From positions 1-53,888 of the forward strand of contig JBGAQU010000007.1 of NCBI GenBank assembly GCA_044220535.1: DNA of 53,888 nt. The letters are read 5' to 3'. The notes below the pieces were generated by a model, which was given only the letters and a program-made list of their open reading frames with translations, was not told the origin of the DNA and did not search any database. The position numbers and the translations under genes were made by a program. This DNA comes from JBDHTS01 sp044220535 (GTDB lineage Bacteria > Pseudomonadota > Alphaproteobacteria > Micavibrionales > Micavibrionaceae). This document shows positions 29,220 through 37,111 of the stretch, in pieces (position 1 is the stretch's first letter; each line of letters opens with the position of its first letter).

Positions 29220-30287
29220 ATGTCGAGCTATCTGAACAAGCTGGGGCCGATCAAATCCCGTTATGACGAGCTGGCCTCCCTTATGGGCCGGGGCGGGCTG
29301 GGCGGCGAGGAGTATGTGAAGCTCTCCCGCGAATATGCGGAACTGGCCCCTGTCGTCAAGGCGCTGGAAACTTACGAGAACGCGCTGAAAGAACAGGCTG
29401 ATCTGAAAGCCCTGCTCAATGACCCCGACATGGCCGACATGGCACAGGCCGACCTGAAAGCCCTGAATGAAAAACTGCCGGAGATGGAACAGACCGTCCG
29501 CCTGGCCCTGATCCCGAAAGACGAAGCGGACAGCCGCAACGCCATCCTGGAAATCCGCGCCGGCACGGGCGGCGACGAGGCCGCCCTGTTCGCCGCCGAT
29601 CTGTTTGCCATGTATAAAGGTTATGCCATTCATCAGGGCTGGCGGATGCAGGTCGTGGAGATGAGCGAGAGCGACCTTGGCGGATATAAAGAGATCATCG
29701 CCGAAATTCAGGGCCAGAACGTCTTCGGCATGCTGAAATTCGAATCCGGCGCGCATCGGGTGCAGCGCGTGCCCAAAACCGAATCCGGCGGCCGCATCCA
29801 TACCTCCGCCGCCACCGTGGCGATTATGCCGGAGGCTGAAGAGGTTGATATCCAGATCGACGAAAAAGATCTGCGCATCGACGTATTTCGCGCCCAAGGG
29901 TCAGGCGGCCAGCACGTCAACAAGACCGAAAGCGCCGTGCGCGTCACCCACATCCCCACGGGCGTTGCCGTGGCCGTGCAGGAAGAAAAATCCCAGCATA
30001 AAAACAAGGCCCGCGCCATGCAGCTGCTCCGCAGCCATCTCTATGAAGAACAATGGCGCAGGCAGCAGACAGAGATGGCGAAGAACCGGAAGCTGCAGGT
30101 TGGCTCAGGCGACCGCTCCGAACGCATCCGTACTTATAATTTTCCGCAAGGCCGAGTGACCGACCACCGCATCAATCTGACGCTTTATAAACTGGATACC
30201 GTTCTGACCGGCGAAGCCCTAAACGAAATCATCGACGAACTGATTGCGCAGGATAATGCGGATAAGCTGGCGGAATTGGAAAGTTAG
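29220..30287 (+). CDS. prfA: Peptide chain release factor 1
   Basis: RF1 reads UAA and UAG stop codons. The 355-residue protein has the N-terminal helical domain, the GTGGDEAALFA segment, the codon-recognition loop with P-x-T (RVPKTESGGRIHTSA) that distinguishes RF1 from RF2 (which has SPF), the catalytic GGQ in QGSGGQHVN, and the RF1-type ending TYNFPQGRVTDHRINLTLYKLD. No clear Shine-Dalgarno precedes the ATG. Its orientation is opposite to all conserved neighbours (prmC, DUF4167, clpB, ispG, rodZ-like, lysC). Confidence 0.95.
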   Translation: MSSYLNKLGPIKSRYDELASLMGRGGLGGEEYVKLSREYAELAPVVKALETYENALKEQADLKALLNDPDMADMAQADLKALNEKLPEMEQTVRLALIPKDEADSRNAILEIRAGTGGDEAALFAADLFAMYKGYAIHQGWRMQVVEMSESDLGGYKEIIAEIQGQNVFGMLKFESGAHRVQRVPKTESGGRIHTSAATVAIMPEAEEVDIQIDEKDLRIDVFRAQGSGGQHVNKTESAVRVTHIPTGVAVAVQEEKSQHKNKARAMQLLRSHLYEEQWRRQQTEMAKNRKLQVGSGDRSERIRTYNFPQGRVTDHRINLTLYKLDTVLTGEALNEIIDELIAQDNADKLAELES

Positions 30288-30323
30288 GCTGTTTTACAAG
30301 TTCACAAATCGTCCATTGCACTT

Positions 30324-31811
30324 CTAGGGCGCGCCGACACCGATGATGCGCCCGAAATAAGGATCGCCCAGACGGCCGTAGGTGTTTGTTCCCCAGCAAT
30401 AGACGGTGCTGTCGTCGCGGATGCCGCATGCATTGCTTGTTCCTGTGCCAATATCTATCCAGCTTGAACCGGTATAGGCGGCAGAAGAAGCGACTTGTGT
30501 CGGCACCTTGAGCTGATCATTCGGGGTCGTATTGCCCGCCGCCCCAGCGCCGTTATTTCCCCAGCACCAGGCCGTGCCGTCAATTTTGAGCGCGCAGGGC
30601 GTGAAGAAGGCCATCGAAATTTTCGACCATGTGGCACCCCCGATGCTGACCTGCACCGGGCTGGTGCGCTGCGTCGTGGTGCCGTCGCCCAGCTGGCCGT
30701 TGCTATTATAGCCCCAGCACCATAAGGTGCCGTCCGTCTTGATTCCGCAACTGTTGACATAGCCAAGCGAGACGCTCGCCCAGGAACCGGTGCCGGAAAC
30801 CTGCACCGGGGTTGCGCTGTCGGTGGTCGTGCCGTTTCCAAGCTGGCCGTAAACATTATAGCCCCAGCACCAAGCCGCGCCGTCTGTCTTGATCCCGCAG
30901 GTGTGATAGCCTTGGCTGGCCGCCGGGACGATCATCGTCCATGCACCGCTGACCTGCACCGGGCTGGTGCGCTGCGTCGTGGTGCCGTCCCCAAGCTGGC
31001 CATGATCGTTGGATCCCCAGCACCAGCCGGTGGCGTCACTCTTGACGCCGCAACTCCAGTAGCTGGCAGGCTGTAAGGTACTGTTGATTGTCGCGCCCGG
31101 ACTTCCTCCGACGGCAATCTGCGCCCATATCCCTGTCACCTGCACCGGGCTGATGGTGCTGTTGTTGGTAGTGCCGTTGCCCAACTGGCCGGTGTTGTTG
31201 CTTCCCCAGCACCACGCGGTCCCAGCGGTCTTGAGGCCACAATTGTGGTAGTAGCCGACGCTGACCGATGCCCACGGCCCGGCGAAGGCCGCACCGGCGG
31301 CGGTTGGAATAATTCGGTGCGTGCCGGTGGTGCCGTCGCCAACCTGGCCATAGTTATTATATCCCCAGCCATAGAGATTGCCGCTCGATGTCAAGGCGAT
31401 GGCACCTTGAGAGCCGACGAAAATCTTGCTGGCGGTGAAGGTGGTGTAGGCCGGGACGATCCCGGCGGATTCAAAAGGGTTCCAGACACTCCCGTCGCAA
31501 TAGTACCAGGGCGTGGTGCCGCCGGTGAATTTCAGACGTCCGGTCTTAGCCGCCGTGCACGCGCCGGTGTCGTTGCCGAATTGTACGAGCATCCGGCCAT
31601 CGGTGCCCTGCTCGGCGAGGGTCTGCCAGTTTGCGCCGTCGCAGATCAGCAGCCGGGCGGGGATTTGCTCCGGCCCGCCGGTCTGCCGGATCAGCCCCGC
31701 CGTGGCGCAGGCGTCACCGGGCTGCGTCTCGGCGGCAAAAGCTCCGGGCATATATAATAATATTGCGGCAAAGGCCAGGCCGATAATGGAAGAACGCAGG
31801 TTCCTGTTCAT
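30324..31811 (-). CDS. Secreted RCC1-repeat (beta-propeller) protein
   Basis: The 495-residue protein has a signal peptide (about 1-27, ending AFA-AE). An N-terminal segment (28-115) contains two C-D-G-x-x-W units (LICDGANW, YYCDGSVW). About seven RCC1-type repeats follow, each built on (C)WG-x-N-x-x-G-Q-L-G-(D/N)-G-T-T, the family pattern of a seven-bladed propeller. Six repeats carry a Cys pair nine residues apart (CGIKTDGTLWCWG), a likely disulfide per blade in the periplasm or outside the cell. The protein-binding partner is unknown. It stands between conserved prfA and ispG and looks like an insertion. Its long leader is unusually structured (31812-31991). Confidence 0.85.
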   Translation of the reverse strand: MNRNLRSSIIGLAFAAILLYMPGAFAAETQPGDACATAGLIRQTGGPEQIPARLLICDGANWQTLAEQGTDGRMLVQFGNDTGACTAAKTGRLKFTGGTTPWYYCDGSVWNPFESAGIVPAYTTFTASKIFVGSQGAIALTSSGNLYGWGYNNYGQVGDGTTGTHRIIPTAAGAAFAGPWASVSVGYYHNCGLKTAGTAWCWGSNNTGQLGNGTTNNSTISPVQVTGIWAQIAVGGSPGATINSTLQPASYWSCGVKSDATGWCWGSNDHGQLGDGTTTQRTSPVQVSGAWTMIVPAASQGYHTCGIKTDGAAWCWGYNVYGQLGNGTTTDSATPVQVSGTGSWASVSLGYVNSCGIKTDGTLWCWGYNSNGQLGDGTTTQRTSPVQVSIGGATWSKISMAFFTPCALKIDGTAWCWGNNGAGAAGNTTPNDQLKVPTQVASSAAYTGSSWIDIGTGTSNACGIRDDSTVYCWGTNTYGRLGDPYFGRIIGVGAP

Positions 31812-31991
31812 AAAATCCCCTTGGTGATCGGGGAGTTCATAAACCCATAAGCTGAAGGGTCACATGCGTCTTTACCCTTTCGGGTTGGACATACACGAAT
31901 GTCTCCCCGACCAAAGTCGAGGAGTGATTTGACGGTCACAAACCGCAGCTTATAAGGGGTTATGATGCCCCGAATTGCTTATCGCAATTCA
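31812..31991 (-). ncRNA. Structured 5' leader of the RCC1-repeat gene, riboswitch-like, class not recognised
   Basis: Read on the minus strand, the leader can form: a 5' hairpin (GAATTGC/GCAATTC, 31972-31990); a closing helix of two or three segments (ATAAGCTG at 31954-31947 with CAGCTTAT at 31854-31847, extended by CCC/GGG and CATAA/TTATG); and inside it hairpins CGGT-TTGTG-ACCG (31933-31945), CTCCTCGAC/GGTCGGGGAG (31903-31924), GACAT/ATGTC (31888-31903) and ACCC-GAAA-GGGT (31874-31885, GNRA loop). The 31903-31924 stem has a U-G pair on this strand but an A-C mismatch on the other, favouring transcription toward the RCC1 gene. The Shine-Dalgarno AAGGGGA can pair with CTCCCC 7 bases away. I do not recognise a known riboswitch motif. 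Confidence 0.6.
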
Positions 31992-31997
31992 ACAGGA

Positions 31998-32026
31998 AGC
32001 ATATATAAAGAAAACGGCATTTGCAA
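31998..32026 (-). promoter_or_regulatory. Candidate promoter of the RCC1-repeat gene leader
   Basis: On the minus strand, TTGCAA (32026-32021) and TATGCT (32003-31998) are separated by 17 bases. This predicts a transcript start near 31991, exactly where the 5' hairpin of the leader begins, so the leader would be about 180 nt long. Confidence 0.55.
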
Positions 32027-32053
32027 GATGGACTGGCGGGGCTGGAGAAATTA

Positions 32054-32086
32054 AAATTATATCTTAGCGGCTACGACTATAGCCGC
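32054..32086 (-). terminator. Hairpin over the stop codon of the coiled-coil gene
   Basis: The minus strand reads GCGGCTA, loop TAGTCG, TAGCCGC (32086-32067), then the TAA stop and an A/U-rich tail. The 7-bp perfect stem could terminate transcription, although the U-run is interrupted. It would insulate the RCC1 promoter just downstream. Confidence 0.45.
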
Positions 32087-32726
32087 GTTCCTGACGTTGG
32101 ACTCTCGGTGTTTCAAGTCTTTCGCGAACCTCTTCTATCCGGCGTTCTCGTTCTCTTTGTTTTTCAGCTTCAGTTTGTCCATCATGGGCTCTTGAAAAAC
32201 CTTCACGGGTCCTGCCCTGAGCTTGACGTGCCATCTCAGCAACCCTGGTCTCTCTTAATGCCCTGAACATTTCCTGCCTTTCCTGATCCCATTCGGGTGA
32301 TTTCTGTTTTTCTTCTTCACGCCTTCTTTCAATAGTCGTTGATAGTTCAATATTTTCAGAAGAATGACGCGTTGAAAGATCTGACTGCTGAGCAGAAAAT
32401 GAGTTTCGAACATCTAAAACTGCCCTCTCTGCTTTGCCAGTAATATCGGTTAAAATAGCCCGGCAAGTTTCCAGCTGAGTTTGATCACGCCTTGCACCCC
32501 CAAACGCTTTATAAAATATGCCGGCATTTTCTTGACGACCAATGATAGCGTCAACCTTCTGCTGGGTTTCGCGGCGCTGAGCGCCATAAATTCTTTCATG
32601 ATTTTGCCGCGCATCGCTTACAGCCCTTAGCATCTGAAGTTCCAAAGCTGCGCGTTCCTGCCTTTGACGATCCGAAAGTTCGCGCCTTTGCTGGCTGGCC
32701 CATTGATCAAATTCTCTTTTATTCAT
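32064..32726 (-). CDS. Charged coiled-coil protein of unknown function
   Basis: The 220-residue protein consists almost wholly of Arg/Glu/Gln-rich helices: NKREFDQWASQQRRELSDRQRQ at the start and a TEAEKQRERERRIEEV stretch near the end, with a short less charged middle (AGIFYKAFGGARRD). It has no signal peptide, membrane helix or catalytic motif that I recognise. The codons for the last seven residues (RGYSRSR) lie in a hairpin that may terminate its own transcript. It lies upstream of, and co-directional with, the RCC1-repeat gene and may have arrived with it. Confidence 0.65.
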   Translation of the reverse strand: MNKREFDQWASQQRRELSDRQRQERAALELQMLRAVSDARQNHERIYGAQRRETQQKVDAIIGRQENAGIFYKAFGGARRDQTQLETCRAILTDITGKAERAVLDVRNSFSAQQSDLSTRHSSENIELSTTIERRREEEKQKSPEWDQERQEMFRALRETRVAEMARQAQGRTREGFSRAHDGQTEAEKQRERERRIEEVRERLETPRVQRQERGYSRSR

Positions 32727-32783
32727 GACACCCTCTTTTATAAGAATTAATAATACTATAATTATTATGCAATATTATTGCAA

Positions 32784-33914
32784 CTATGCTACTTTATCGA
32801 AATTTTTCAATTCGTTAGCCTTTTCCTCCACCATCTTCACGATGTGGTCGACTATGCTCTCATCGCCTTCGCGTAATCTGTGCGCGGTCTGGCCGCCGAT
32901 ATAGATCTGGTGGGTGCCCTTGCCGCCGCCGGTCAGGCCGATATCGGTCATCAGCGCCTCGCCGGGGCCGTTGACGACGCAGCCAATGATGGAGACGGTC
33001 ATGGGCGTGGTGACGTGCTTCAGACGGTCTTCCAGCGTCGCGACGGTTTTGATCACGTCGAATTGCTGGCGCGCGCAGGATGGGCAGGCGACGATGTTCA
33101 CGCCGCGGTGACGCAGGCCGAGGCCTTTCAGGATTTCAAAACCGACCTTCACTTCCTCCACCGGATCGGCGGAGAGGGAAACGCGGATCGTGTCCCCTAT
33201 TCCGGCCCACAGCAGATTGCCGATGCCGATGGCGGACTTGACCGTGCCGGTGGTCAGACCGCCTGCCTCTGTAATGCCAAGGTGCAACGGATAATCACAA
33301 ACCGATGCCAGCTGCATATAGGCGGCGACAGCCATGAACACGTCGGACGCTTTGCAGGAAATTTTGAAGTTGGTGAAGTCGTGGTCTTCCAGGATCTTCA
33401 TATGGCGCTGCGCGGATTCCACCATCGCATCCGGGCACGGCTCACCATATTTTTCCAGCAACTCGCGCTCCAGCGACCCGGCATTGACGCCGATGCGGAT
33501 GGAGCAGTTGTAATCCTTTGCGGCGTTGATCACATCGCGCACACGGTCGGCGGAGCCGATATTGCCGGGATTGATGCGCAAACAAGCAGCACCGTTTTTC
33601 GCCGCTTCGATTGCGCGTTTATAATGGAAATGAATATCGGCGACGATCGGTACCGTGACTTCGGGAATGATCTGTTTCAGCGCGGCGGAGGATTCTTCAT
33701 CCGGGCAGGACACGCGGACGATATCCACCCCCGCCACTTCCATCGCCCGGATCTGGGCGATGGTCGCCTGCACGTCATGTGTCAGGGTATTGGTCATGGA
33801 CTGCACGGTAATCGGCGCATCCCCGCCCACGGGCACGTTCCCCACCATGATCTGGCGGGATTTGCGGCGCTGGATTTGCCGCCAGGGGCGGTGGGCTGTG
33901 TGGTCGGTGGTCAT
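32784..33914 (-). CDS. ispG: 4-hydroxy-3-methylbut-2-enyl diphosphate synthase IspG (GcpE)
   Basis: IspG is the iron-sulfur enzyme of the MEP isoprenoid pathway that converts MEcPP to HMBPP. The 376-residue protein shows the N-terminal TIM-barrel part (PITVQSMTNTLTHDV, RINPGNIG) and the C-terminal cluster-binding part with Cys in ACPSCARQQFDV and GCVVNGPGEA plus the conserved Glu. Length is normal. It belongs to the rodZ-like/ispG pair typical of alphaproteobacteria, separated here by a small divergent lipoprotein gene. Confidence 0.96.
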   Translation of the reverse strand: MTTDHTAHRPWRQIQRRKSRQIMVGNVPVGGDAPITVQSMTNTLTHDVQATIAQIRAMEVAGVDIVRVSCPDEESSAALKQIIPEVTVPIVADIHFHYKRAIEAAKNGAACLRINPGNIGSADRVRDVINAAKDYNCSIRIGVNAGSLERELLEKYGEPCPDAMVESAQRHMKILEDHDFTNFKISCKASDVFMAVAAYMQLASVCDYPLHLGITEAGGLTTGTVKSAIGIGNLLWAGIGDTIRVSLSADPVEEVKVGFEILKGLGLRHRGVNIVACPSCARQQFDVIKTVATLEDRLKHVTTPMTVSIIGCVVNGPGEALMTDIGLTGGGKGTHQIYIGGQTAHRLREGDESIVDHIVKMVEEKANELKNFDKVA

Positions 33915-34051
33915 GGTTTAAGGTTTATCCTATTTGAAACCCTTCAATCAAACTTCAATTCCCAAAACATTTATTATGTAATTAATACAGGTGAATTTGA
34001 GCACTTTTTTGATTTCGTACGTTGGAGAAAAACATAGTCAGGAGGATTCCA

Positions 34052-34279
34052 ATGAGTAAACAGGTGTATAAAATTATCGGATGCAGCGCCCTGCTGTTTT
34101 TAGGAGCTTGTGCATATGATCCCTATTACAAGCCTTTAGCCGCACATAATTATTATGCGGACGAGCCGCATTTTGATGCATATCCGGGACCAGGACCTGG
34201 TCGTTATCATGAGCGTGAATGGCACGGATATGACCGTCGCTGGGATGATGATGATAGGTATCGTTATTATCATCGGTAA
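34052..34279 (+). CDS. Small Tyr/Asp-rich lipoprotein
   Basis: This is a 75-residue protein with a lipoprotein signal (IIGCSALLFLGAC, lipobox LGAC, Cys at about 20). The mature part is rich in Tyr, Asp, Arg and His (YDRRWDDDDRYRYYHR at the end). GGAGGA lies 5 bases before the ATG at 34052; an in-frame ATG at 34022 would add ten residues and break the signal. I recognise no family. It lies between ispG and the rodZ-like gene, on the opposite strand from both, and ends 4 bases from the rodZ-like stop. Confidence 0.7.
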   Translation: MSKQVYKIIGCSALLFLGACAYDPYYKPLAAHNYYADEPHFDAYPGPGPGRYHEREWHGYDRRWDDDDRYRYYHR

Positions 34280-34283
34280 AAAT

Positions 34284-35366
34284 TTACCGCACAGTTCCCG
34301 ATGACGCCCCCGGAATGCGGATCGGCTTATATGCCTCATCTTGCGGTTTCAACTTTGGTTTTTCCATTTGAACCGGTGTCGGCTGGGGCGGCATGGAATC
34401 TGTTGCCGGTGCGGGTTTAATGGCGGACTGCCATGCAGGCGGCGCTGTTCCAGCCGGTGTAACAGGTGTGGCCGGTTTCAGAAGTTTATTTCTGAGTGAT
34501 GTCGGCTTCATCGCATCGGGATCCAGTTTAATACCGCGCGCCACGTCACCTTTTGCGCCGAGCGCCGGAACAATCTGGCCATCGACCGTAAATTCAAGGC
34601 CGCCAATATTGCCGGTGGCAAGGACCAGCCCTGTTTCATTCGGCACCATATAGGTTTCACCGGGATTGAGGACCTGTGAAATAATCGGCTTGCCGGCAGA
34701 GTTGCGGATTTCAACCCAGGTGTTGTCCTTAACAGCAATGACGATGCGGGAGGGCGGCGGCGCGACGGCAGCGGGCAGAGCAGGTGTTCCCGGAATGCTT
34801 ACGGGTTGCGACAGGCTTTGCGCAGCCGCAGCGGCAGACTGTTGCGGCGCGGGCGAAGGCAATGATGTTGGCAAAGGTTTGGTTGCTTCAGCTTTAATAT
34901 CGGCAGAAACAGATGGAATTTCTTCCGGCCCGCCGGATATTTTCTTGGAACCGCCAAAGATGGAAAACATGATGGCGATCAGGATGACAGCGGCCAGCGA
35001 CGCGCCAATCAGGAATATGCCGGGCAGTTTGCTGTCGGACGCGGCGACGGGGAAATTCAGTTCGGGCTTTGCCTTATTACCCACCGACTGGATCTTAAAC
35101 AGATGCACCATCTTGTCGCCGTCGAGACCGAGGTATTCGGCATAGGCGCGGACGAAACCGATAGCATAAACCCGGCCCGGCAATTCGTCGAGCTTTCCGT
35201 TCTCGATGGCTCCAAGTTGTTGAGCGCGGATACGCAGGACAGACTCCACATCCTCAAGCGACTGGCCGTAATGCACGCGCGTGCGGCGCAATATCTCACC
35301 GACCGGCATGTCGGTGTAATATTCCAGCTGCTTGGCCTGGCTCTCTTTTGCGGCTTGCGCGTTCAT
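34284..35366 (-). CDS. RodZ-like helix-turn-helix membrane protein (DUF4115)
   Basis: RodZ links the MreB cytoskeleton to the wall-synthesis machinery. This 360-residue protein has an N-terminal HTH_25-type domain (about 18-85: GEILRRTRVHYGQSLEDVE, GFVRAYAEYLGLD), one membrane helix (about 129-150), a Pro/Ala-rich linker and a DUF4115 domain (about 215-300: DNTWVEIRNSAGKPI ... GLVLATGNIGGLEFTVDG). The C-terminal Pro-rich tail is extra. Layout and position beside ispG fit the alphaproteobacterial RodZ-like family. Confidence 0.85.
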   Translation of the reverse strand: MNAQAAKESQAKQLEYYTDMPVGEILRRTRVHYGQSLEDVESVLRIRAQQLGAIENGKLDELPGRVYAIGFVRAYAEYLGLDGDKMVHLFKIQSVGNKAKPELNFPVAASDSKLPGIFLIGASLAAVILIAIMFSIFGGSKKISGGPEEIPSVSADIKAEATKPLPTSLPSPAPQQSAAAAAQSLSQPVSIPGTPALPAAVAPPPSRIVIAVKDNTWVEIRNSAGKPIISQVLNPGETYMVPNETGLVLATGNIGGLEFTVDGQIVPALGAKGDVARGIKLDPDAMKPTSLRNKLLKPATPVTPAGTAPPAWQSAIKPAPATDSMPPQPTPVQMEKPKLKPQDEAYKPIRIPGASSGTVR

Positions 35367-35437
35367 CTAAAGGACTGTCTATAAGGAAAAAACAACCATC
35401 CCGGCAATCTAAGCCGTTTCAGGTCATTTTTCCAGCC

Positions 35438-35728
35438 CTAAGGCTTCAGGTAGGCCGGGGTTGAAACCTCAGACACGCATCGCCCCTGCTCTTTCTGCTT
35501 TTGCTCAAAGAAAGCCGTGCAGGCCTGGGCGCCTTTTGCAGGAACATCATAAAGAAATTCAATATTTATGCCTTTTTGATACCCCCTCATAATAAAGCGG
35601 CAAGTCGAACCTTCAACGCGTTCTACCGTTCTGCATATGGTTTCCGGATTTGATGGCTCGTCAGCCGCGGCAAGACCTGCATTCAGCAAAAAGACAGCTG
35701 CTATCCCCGAAGACACGATTTTATTCAT
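35438..35728 (-). CDS. Small secreted protein of unknown function
   Basis: The 96-residue protein has a signal peptide (MNKIVSSGIAAVFLLNAGLAAA) and a mature part of about 74 residues with four Cys (ICRTVE, STCRF, ACTAFF, GRCVSE), enough for two disulfides. AGGGGA precedes the ATG. I recognise no family. It lies between the rodZ-like gene and lysC, same strand. Confidence 0.65.
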   Translation of the reverse strand: MNKIVSSGIAAVFLLNAGLAAADEPSNPETICRTVERVEGSTCRFIMRGYQKGINIEFLYDVPAKGAQACTAFFEQKQKEQGRCVSEVSTPAYLKP

Positions 35729-35761
35729 GGCAATTCCCCTGTTTACGTATAATCTTTATGT

Positions 35762-37006
35762 CTAGACTGCTTTTGCCTTCTTTTCAAGCCCATAGGCGGC
35801 ATGAAGGGTCCGCACCGCCAGTTCGGTGTAATCCTGGGAAATCAGGACGCTGATCTTGATTTCGGAGGTGGAAATGACCTGGATGTTGATACCCTTTTCA
35901 CCCAGCGCCTTGAACATGCGCTGCGCAACGCCTGCGTGGCTGCGCATGCCGATGCCGACGACGGAGATTTTGGCAACGCTTTCATCGTAACGGACCTCTA
36001 TGCCTTTCAGCTCCGGCACGTTTTTCAGCACTTCCTGGACGCGGGCCAGATCGGCGCGGGCGACGGTGAAGGTCATGTCCGTCGTCTGTCCATCCTGCGA
36101 CATGGTCTGGACGATCATGTCGACATTGATGCTGGCATCCGCCAGCGGGCCGAAAATGCCGGCGGCGATGCCGGGACGGTCGGGAAGTTCCAGCAGCATA
36201 ACCTTGGCTTCATCCTTGGCGATGGTCACGCCGTTGACGACTTCCTGTTCCACGATGTCTTCCTCCTTCGTCACGATGGTGCCGGGCAGATCGCTGCCGA
36301 TACGGCTGTCGAATGTCGATAAAACCTGGACCGGCACGCCCCATTTCATGCCGATCTCAACCGAGCGGCTGTGCAGGACCTTGGCCCCCACCGATGCCAT
36401 TTCCAGCATCTCCTCATAAGAAATCTTTTTCAATTTCCGCGCCTTCGGCACGATACGGGGATCGGTGGTATAGACGCCTTTCACATCCGTATAGATATCG
36501 CAGCGGTCGGCCTTCAACGCCGCAGCCAGCGCGACGGCGGAAGTATCGGACCCTCCGCGGCCCAACGTACTGATCCGCCCACGCGGACTGACGCCCTGGA
36601 ACCCGGCGAGGACACCGACTTCGCCCTCTTCCATCCTGCGCCTCAATTCCTCGACCTTGATTTCAGTGATGCGGGCCTTGCCATGGACGTCGCTGGAAAT
36701 CAGGGGCAGTTGCCAGCCCTGCCATGAACGCGACTGTATGCCCCGCTTCTGCAGCGCGAGTGCCATAAGTCCGGAGGTGACATTCTCACCCGTTGCGACC
36801 ACGGCATCATATTCGCGGGCATCGTGCAAAGGGCTGATCGCGCGGCAATATTCGACGAGTTGGTTGGTAACCCCGGACATGGCGGAAACCACCACCGCGA
36901 CCTTATTCCCGCGCGCGACCTCAGCCGCGACCTTATCCGCTGCGTTTTCGATTTCCTTGATCCCGGCGACGGACGTGCCGCCGAATTTCATAACTAATAC
37001 GCTCAC
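35762..37006 (-). CDS. lysC: Aspartate kinase
   Basis: Aspartate kinase catalyses the first step from aspartate to lysine, threonine and methionine. The 414-residue protein has the kinase domain (MKFGGTSVAGI, GRGGSDTSAVALAAAL, DIYTDVKGVYTTDPR) and two C-terminal ACT domains that bind inhibitory amino acids (DRPGIAAGIFGPLADASINVDMI and RSHAGVAQRMFKALGEKGIN). Length is typical of the ~410-residue bacterial form. It is divergent from ubiG, the usual alphaproteobacterial arrangement. lysA lies 3.1 kb away. Confidence 0.96.
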   Translation of the reverse strand: MSVLVMKFGGTSVAGIKEIENAADKVAAEVARGNKVAVVVSAMSGVTNQLVEYCRAISPLHDAREYDAVVATGENVTSGLMALALQKRGIQSRSWQGWQLPLISSDVHGKARITEIKVEELRRRMEEGEVGVLAGFQGVSPRGRISTLGRGGSDTSAVALAAALKADRCDIYTDVKGVYTTDPRIVPKARKLKKISYEEMLEMASVGAKVLHSRSVEIGMKWGVPVQVLSTFDSRIGSDLPGTIVTKEEDIVEQEVVNGVTIAKDEAKVMLLELPDRPGIAAGIFGPLADASINVDMIVQTMSQDGQTTDMTFTVARADLARVQEVLKNVPELKGIEVRYDESVAKISVVGIGMRSHAGVAQRMFKALGEKGINIQVISTSEIKISVLISQDYTELAVRTLHAAYGLEKKAKAV

Positions 37007-37047
37007 TTACAACCCTTACCGAAACCCTTGGCCACCAAAGCTTTTTC

Positions 37048-37080
37048 TTGTCATTCAGACAGTCAATAATCCATACTGTC
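37048..37080 (+). promoter_or_regulatory. Candidate ubiG promoter with inverted repeat
   Basis: TTGTCA (37048-37053) and CATACT (37072-37077) are 18 bases apart, 35 bases before ubiG. A 6-bp inverted repeat GACAGT ... ACTGTC (37058-37080) overlaps the -10 element and could be an operator. The site lies between divergent lysC and ubiG. Confidence 0.3.
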
Positions 37081-37111
37081 CCGGTAAAAAAAACGCAAAG
37101 AAAGTTTTTGC

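Noticed and set aside
29133..29897. 254-codon frame antisense to prfA
   Set aside because: His/Gln/Phe-rich composition typical of an antisense shadow; prfA on the other strand is certain.
31812..31991. Leader considered as c-di-GMP-I (GEMM) or glycine riboswitch because of GACGCA and CCGAAAGGG fragments
   Set aside because: The flanking conserved positions and stem order of those classes are absent.
32755..32790. A/T-rich small palindrome (GCAATATTATTGC) after ispG
   Set aside because: Short, no loop or T-run, likely chance in A/T-rich sequence.
32880..34037. 385-codon frame antisense to ispG
   Set aside because: Shadow of a well-conserved gene with no domain signal of its own.
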